Positions 61,991 to 64,000 of a DNA stretch of 64,000 bases are shown one piece after another; the stretch's first letter is position 1, and every line of letters starts with the position of its first letter. The position numbers and the translations under genes are program-made. Below the pieces are notes generated by a model, which had not been told where the DNA came from, did not search any database, and saw only the letters and a list, made by a program, of their open reading frames with translations. The DNA lies in the NCBI RefSeq assembly GCF_028583425.1, contig NC_072806.1, positions 37,060,001-37,124,000 of the forward strand, in the 5' to 3' direction. The DNA comes from Eublepharis macularius (lineage: Eukaryota > Chordata > Lepidosauria > Squamata > Eublepharidae).

Positions 61991-62525
61991 CCAGCATTAT
62001 TTGGCTGGTCACTTCTTTTCAGACCATGTGCTTGTGTGTGTTTCCTTCGGAGGTCCTTCAAAGTCTCTAGCCTGTTTTCTTGAGTTTCAAGCATGTCTGC
62101 CCCTCTAAAGCATGTTGTGGCAGTCACCCCCAAGTCCTGCCTCTTCTCCAGAGCTCTGAACCAATCTTTGTAGTTCTGGCCTCATGAAAACTCAAGGGAT
62201 TGTCAGTCAGCTGGAGCCCATGAAAAATCCCTGAGTGGGAGGTGGCGGCCCACTCTCAGTTTAAGAAGGGGGAAGAAAAAGTTTTTCCCTCAGATGGTAC
62301 AGAAGGGTGTCCGTTTAAACAGGATTTTTATCTACCTTTTAGGTAGGATTTTGGGTAGGTTTAGGGAAGAAAGTTTATACATTGATATGTTAGCACCCTG
62401 GGAAAAGCCAGAGGTACCGAATCTACTCTGAGCAGTTTCTGAGAACCAGAGACTGTGAGGTGAAATGGTAAACCTACACCTCTGAGATAACTTGTCTTGA
62501 GAAAAGAGAATCAGTGTTTGTGTAT
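61991..62525. other. No recognisable feature
   Basis: Non-coding; may be the 3' part of the LINE. Confidence 0.4.
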
Positions 62526-62974
62526 AGATGCAGAGAAGTTAGCCGTGTTAGTCTGTGGTAGCAAAATCAAAAAGAGTCCAGTAGCACCTTTAAGACTAAC
62601 CAATTTTATTTTAGCATAAGCTTTCGAGAATCAAGTTCTCTTCGTCAGATGCCTGATACAGAGACTGGTCAAACACAGAAGAGCAGAGGGAAGAGGCAAT
62701 TAGGGGGGGAGGGGGAGGGAGCAATCAAAACATTCCTTTGCTAGTATATGTAAACATCTCCTTTTGGTGTGTGTATCAGTTGGCTTCAAAGGAGTTTGCC
62801 CTGTTAGTTTGTAGAAGCCAAACAGCTAGACCATCCATTTCCAATGCAGTATGGGCCTTCGATAACCACAGCTCTCCCTGCCAGATGCGTCTGACAAAGA
62901 GATCTGTGGTTCCCGAAAGCCCACGCCAGGTACCACTGAGCTCCCCCAGACCCCACCTCTGTAAAGGAAATCTG
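62526..62974 (-). mobile_element. PLE 3' untranslated region and terminal repeat
   Basis: On the minus strand this follows the ORF's stop and ends in the same sequence as the fold-back insertions elsewhere. It contains AGTTTGCCCTGTTAGTTTG and CTTTGCTAGTATATGTAAAC. This copy links the fold-backs to the coding element. Confidence 0.8.
62611..62648 (-). ncRNA. Hammerhead-like core of the PLE 3' end
   Basis: CTGACGA (62,648-62,642), stem II GAGAA/TTCTC around loop CTTGA, GAAA (62,625-62,622), then stem III AGC-TTAT-GCT followed by A as the cleavage position. The core is complete; I could not pair a convincing stem I, so activity is uncertain. Confidence 0.6.
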
Positions 62975-64000
62975 TTACCTGTGGTAATGTGATAACCATT
63001 CATAGTCCCTATTCAGTCCCAGCTTGACAGAGTCAAATTTGCATATGAATTCCAGTTCAGCAGCCTCCCGTTGGATTTTGTTTTTGAAAGGTTTCTGTTG
63101 AACTACAGTGACCTTTAAGTCTTTGATGGAATGTCCTGGTAGGTTGAAGTGTTCTCCCACTGGTTTCTGGACGTTTCCATTTCTAATGTCAGATTTGTGT
63201 CCATTTATTCTTTTGCGTAGAGGTTGGCTGGTTTGTCCAATGTACAGAGCAGAAGGACATTGTTGGCACATGAGGGCATATATCAGATTGGAGGATGAGC
63301 AGCTGTAAGAGCCAGAGACAGTGTAGTTGATGCCATTGGGTCCTGTAATTGTATTCCCTGGGTAGATATAGGGGCAGAGCTGGCATCTGGGTCTGTTGCA
63401 GGGCCTGGTACCTGTGCTGGTGACTCTGCTGGCTGATTCATGGTTGTGAGTGAGAAGTCGTTTAAGGTTGGGGGGCTGTCTGTAGGCAAGGAAAGGTCTT
63501 CCACCCAGGGCTTCTGAGAGAGAGGTATCATTTTCCAGGATGGGTTGTAGCTCACTGATGATACGTTGGATGGGTTTGAGCTGGGAGCTATAGGTGACAA
63601 CCAGTGGTGTTCTGTTGTTAGTTCCTTTAGGTTTGTCCTGGAGTAGGCTGTTTCTGGGTACTAGTCTGGCCCTGTTGATTTGTTTCTTCACTTCATTTGG
63701 TGGGTACTGTAGTCCCAAAAATGCTTGTTGTAAATCTCTTAAGTGTGAGTCTCGGTCGAGAGCATTGGAGCAGATACGGTTGTAACGTAAGGCTTGGCTG
63801 TAGACAATAGACCGAGTGGTATGTTTAGGGTGGTAGCTGGAGGCATGTAGATATGAGTATCGGTCTGTTGGTTTCCGGTATAAAGTGGTATTTATTCGTC
63901 CATTATGTAGTTGTACAGTGGTGTCCAGGAAGTGTACCTGTTGTGTAGAGTGGTCCAGGCTTAGGTTGATAGTAGGGTGAAAGTTATTGAAGTCTTGATG
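62975..64000 (-). CDS. Penelope-like element protein, C-terminal part with GIY-YIG nuclease (5' end beyond window)
   Basis: The frame is open from the window edge to TAA at 62,975-62,977, 341 codons, without a stop. The N-terminal part is the end of the PLE reverse transcriptase (residues such as LYRKPTDRYSYLHASSYHPK and SIVYSQALRYNRIC). A Cys-rich linker (CNRPRCQLCPY) leads to the GIY-YIG endonuclease: NLIYALMCQQC, PSALYIGQTSQPLRKRINGH, then the VGEHFNLPGHS block and a final Glu-containing segment (REAAELEFICKF). PLEs use this nuclease to nick the target and RT to copy onto it. It is probably of the Neptune type. Real start lies outside the window. Confidence 0.92.
   Translation of the reverse strand, partial: HQDFNNFHPTINLSLDHSTQQVHFLDTTVQLHNGRINTTLYRKPTDRYSYLHASSYHPKHTTRSIVYSQALRYNRICSNALDRDSHLRDLQQAFLGLQYPPNEVKKQINRARLVPRNSLLQDKPKGTNNRTPLVVTYSSQLKPIQRIISELQPILENDTSLSEALGGRPFLAYRQPPNLKRLLTHNHESASRVTSTGTRPCNRPRCQLCPYIYPGNTITGPNGINYTVSGSYSCSSSNLIYALMCQQCPSALYIGQTSQPLRKRINGHKSDIRNGNVQKPVGEHFNLPGHSIKDLKVTVVQQKPFKNKIQREAAELEFICKFDSVKLGLNRDYEWLSHYHR

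Overview
The window reads as repeat-dominated vertebrate nuclear DNA, most likely from a squamate reptile. The inference rests on the mix of elements: chromodomain (sushi/Tf1-type) and other Gypsy LTR elements, a decayed Ty1/copia element, Penelope-like elements (PLEs) with GIY-YIG nuclease, L1, L2-like and CR1-like LINEs, tRNA-derived SINEs, and hAT and Harbinger-type MITEs. No host protein-coding gene, rRNA, tRNA or CRISPR array was recognised. Every convincing protein-coding stretch belongs to a transposable element.

Layout. 0.4-7.2 kb: LINE tails, a decayed hAT/ZBED-type transposase carrying its own hAT MITE insertion, and a GC-rich tandem array of about 155-bp units. 7.2-11.3 kb: 3' LTR and pol of a chromovirus on the minus strand (copy A), split by a PLE fold-back. 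11.3-16.4 kb: a nearly open L1 (5' UTR, ORF1 with one stop, ORF2) that has lost its 3' end. 16.6-17.6 kb: a palindrome-bearing repeat and an L2-like tail. 17.8-22.7 kb: a complete second Gypsy on the minus strand (copy C) with matched 329-bp LTRs and a 5-bp target duplication. 23.9-29.1 kb: small repeats, a PLE fold-back, MITEs and a probable solo LTR. 29.3-33.8 kb: a Gypsy-related element with integrase BEFORE reverse transcriptase (Gmr1-like order, copy D), bounded by a 5-bp duplication. 35.3-37.2 kb: a tRNA SINE, a PLE fold-back and a 1-kb near-perfect PLE palindrome. 37.8-44.2 kb: a full-length chromovirus on the plus strand (copy B) with 418-bp LTRs. 44.3-56.7 kb: LINE fragments, MITEs, a 1.7-kb GC-rich element with inverted ends, and an ORF1-only (HAL1-like) L1 inserted in a SINE. 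56.7-62 kb: a Ty1/copia element inserted inside an L2-like LINE. 62.5-64 kb: the 3' half of a PLE on the minus strand, still open at the window edge.

The most informative observations concern element mechanics. Several PLE copies are head-to-head inverted dimers flanked by 12-14 bp direct repeats and carry hammerhead-ribozyme cores. Chromovirus copy B shows an 11-nt self-complementary primer site and a GGGAAAC slippery site with a possible pseudoknot at its gag/pol junction. There is also an ORF1-only L1 with target duplication and poly(A), and several nested insertions whose target duplications are readable. Names of families are by motif recognition only; no database was searched.
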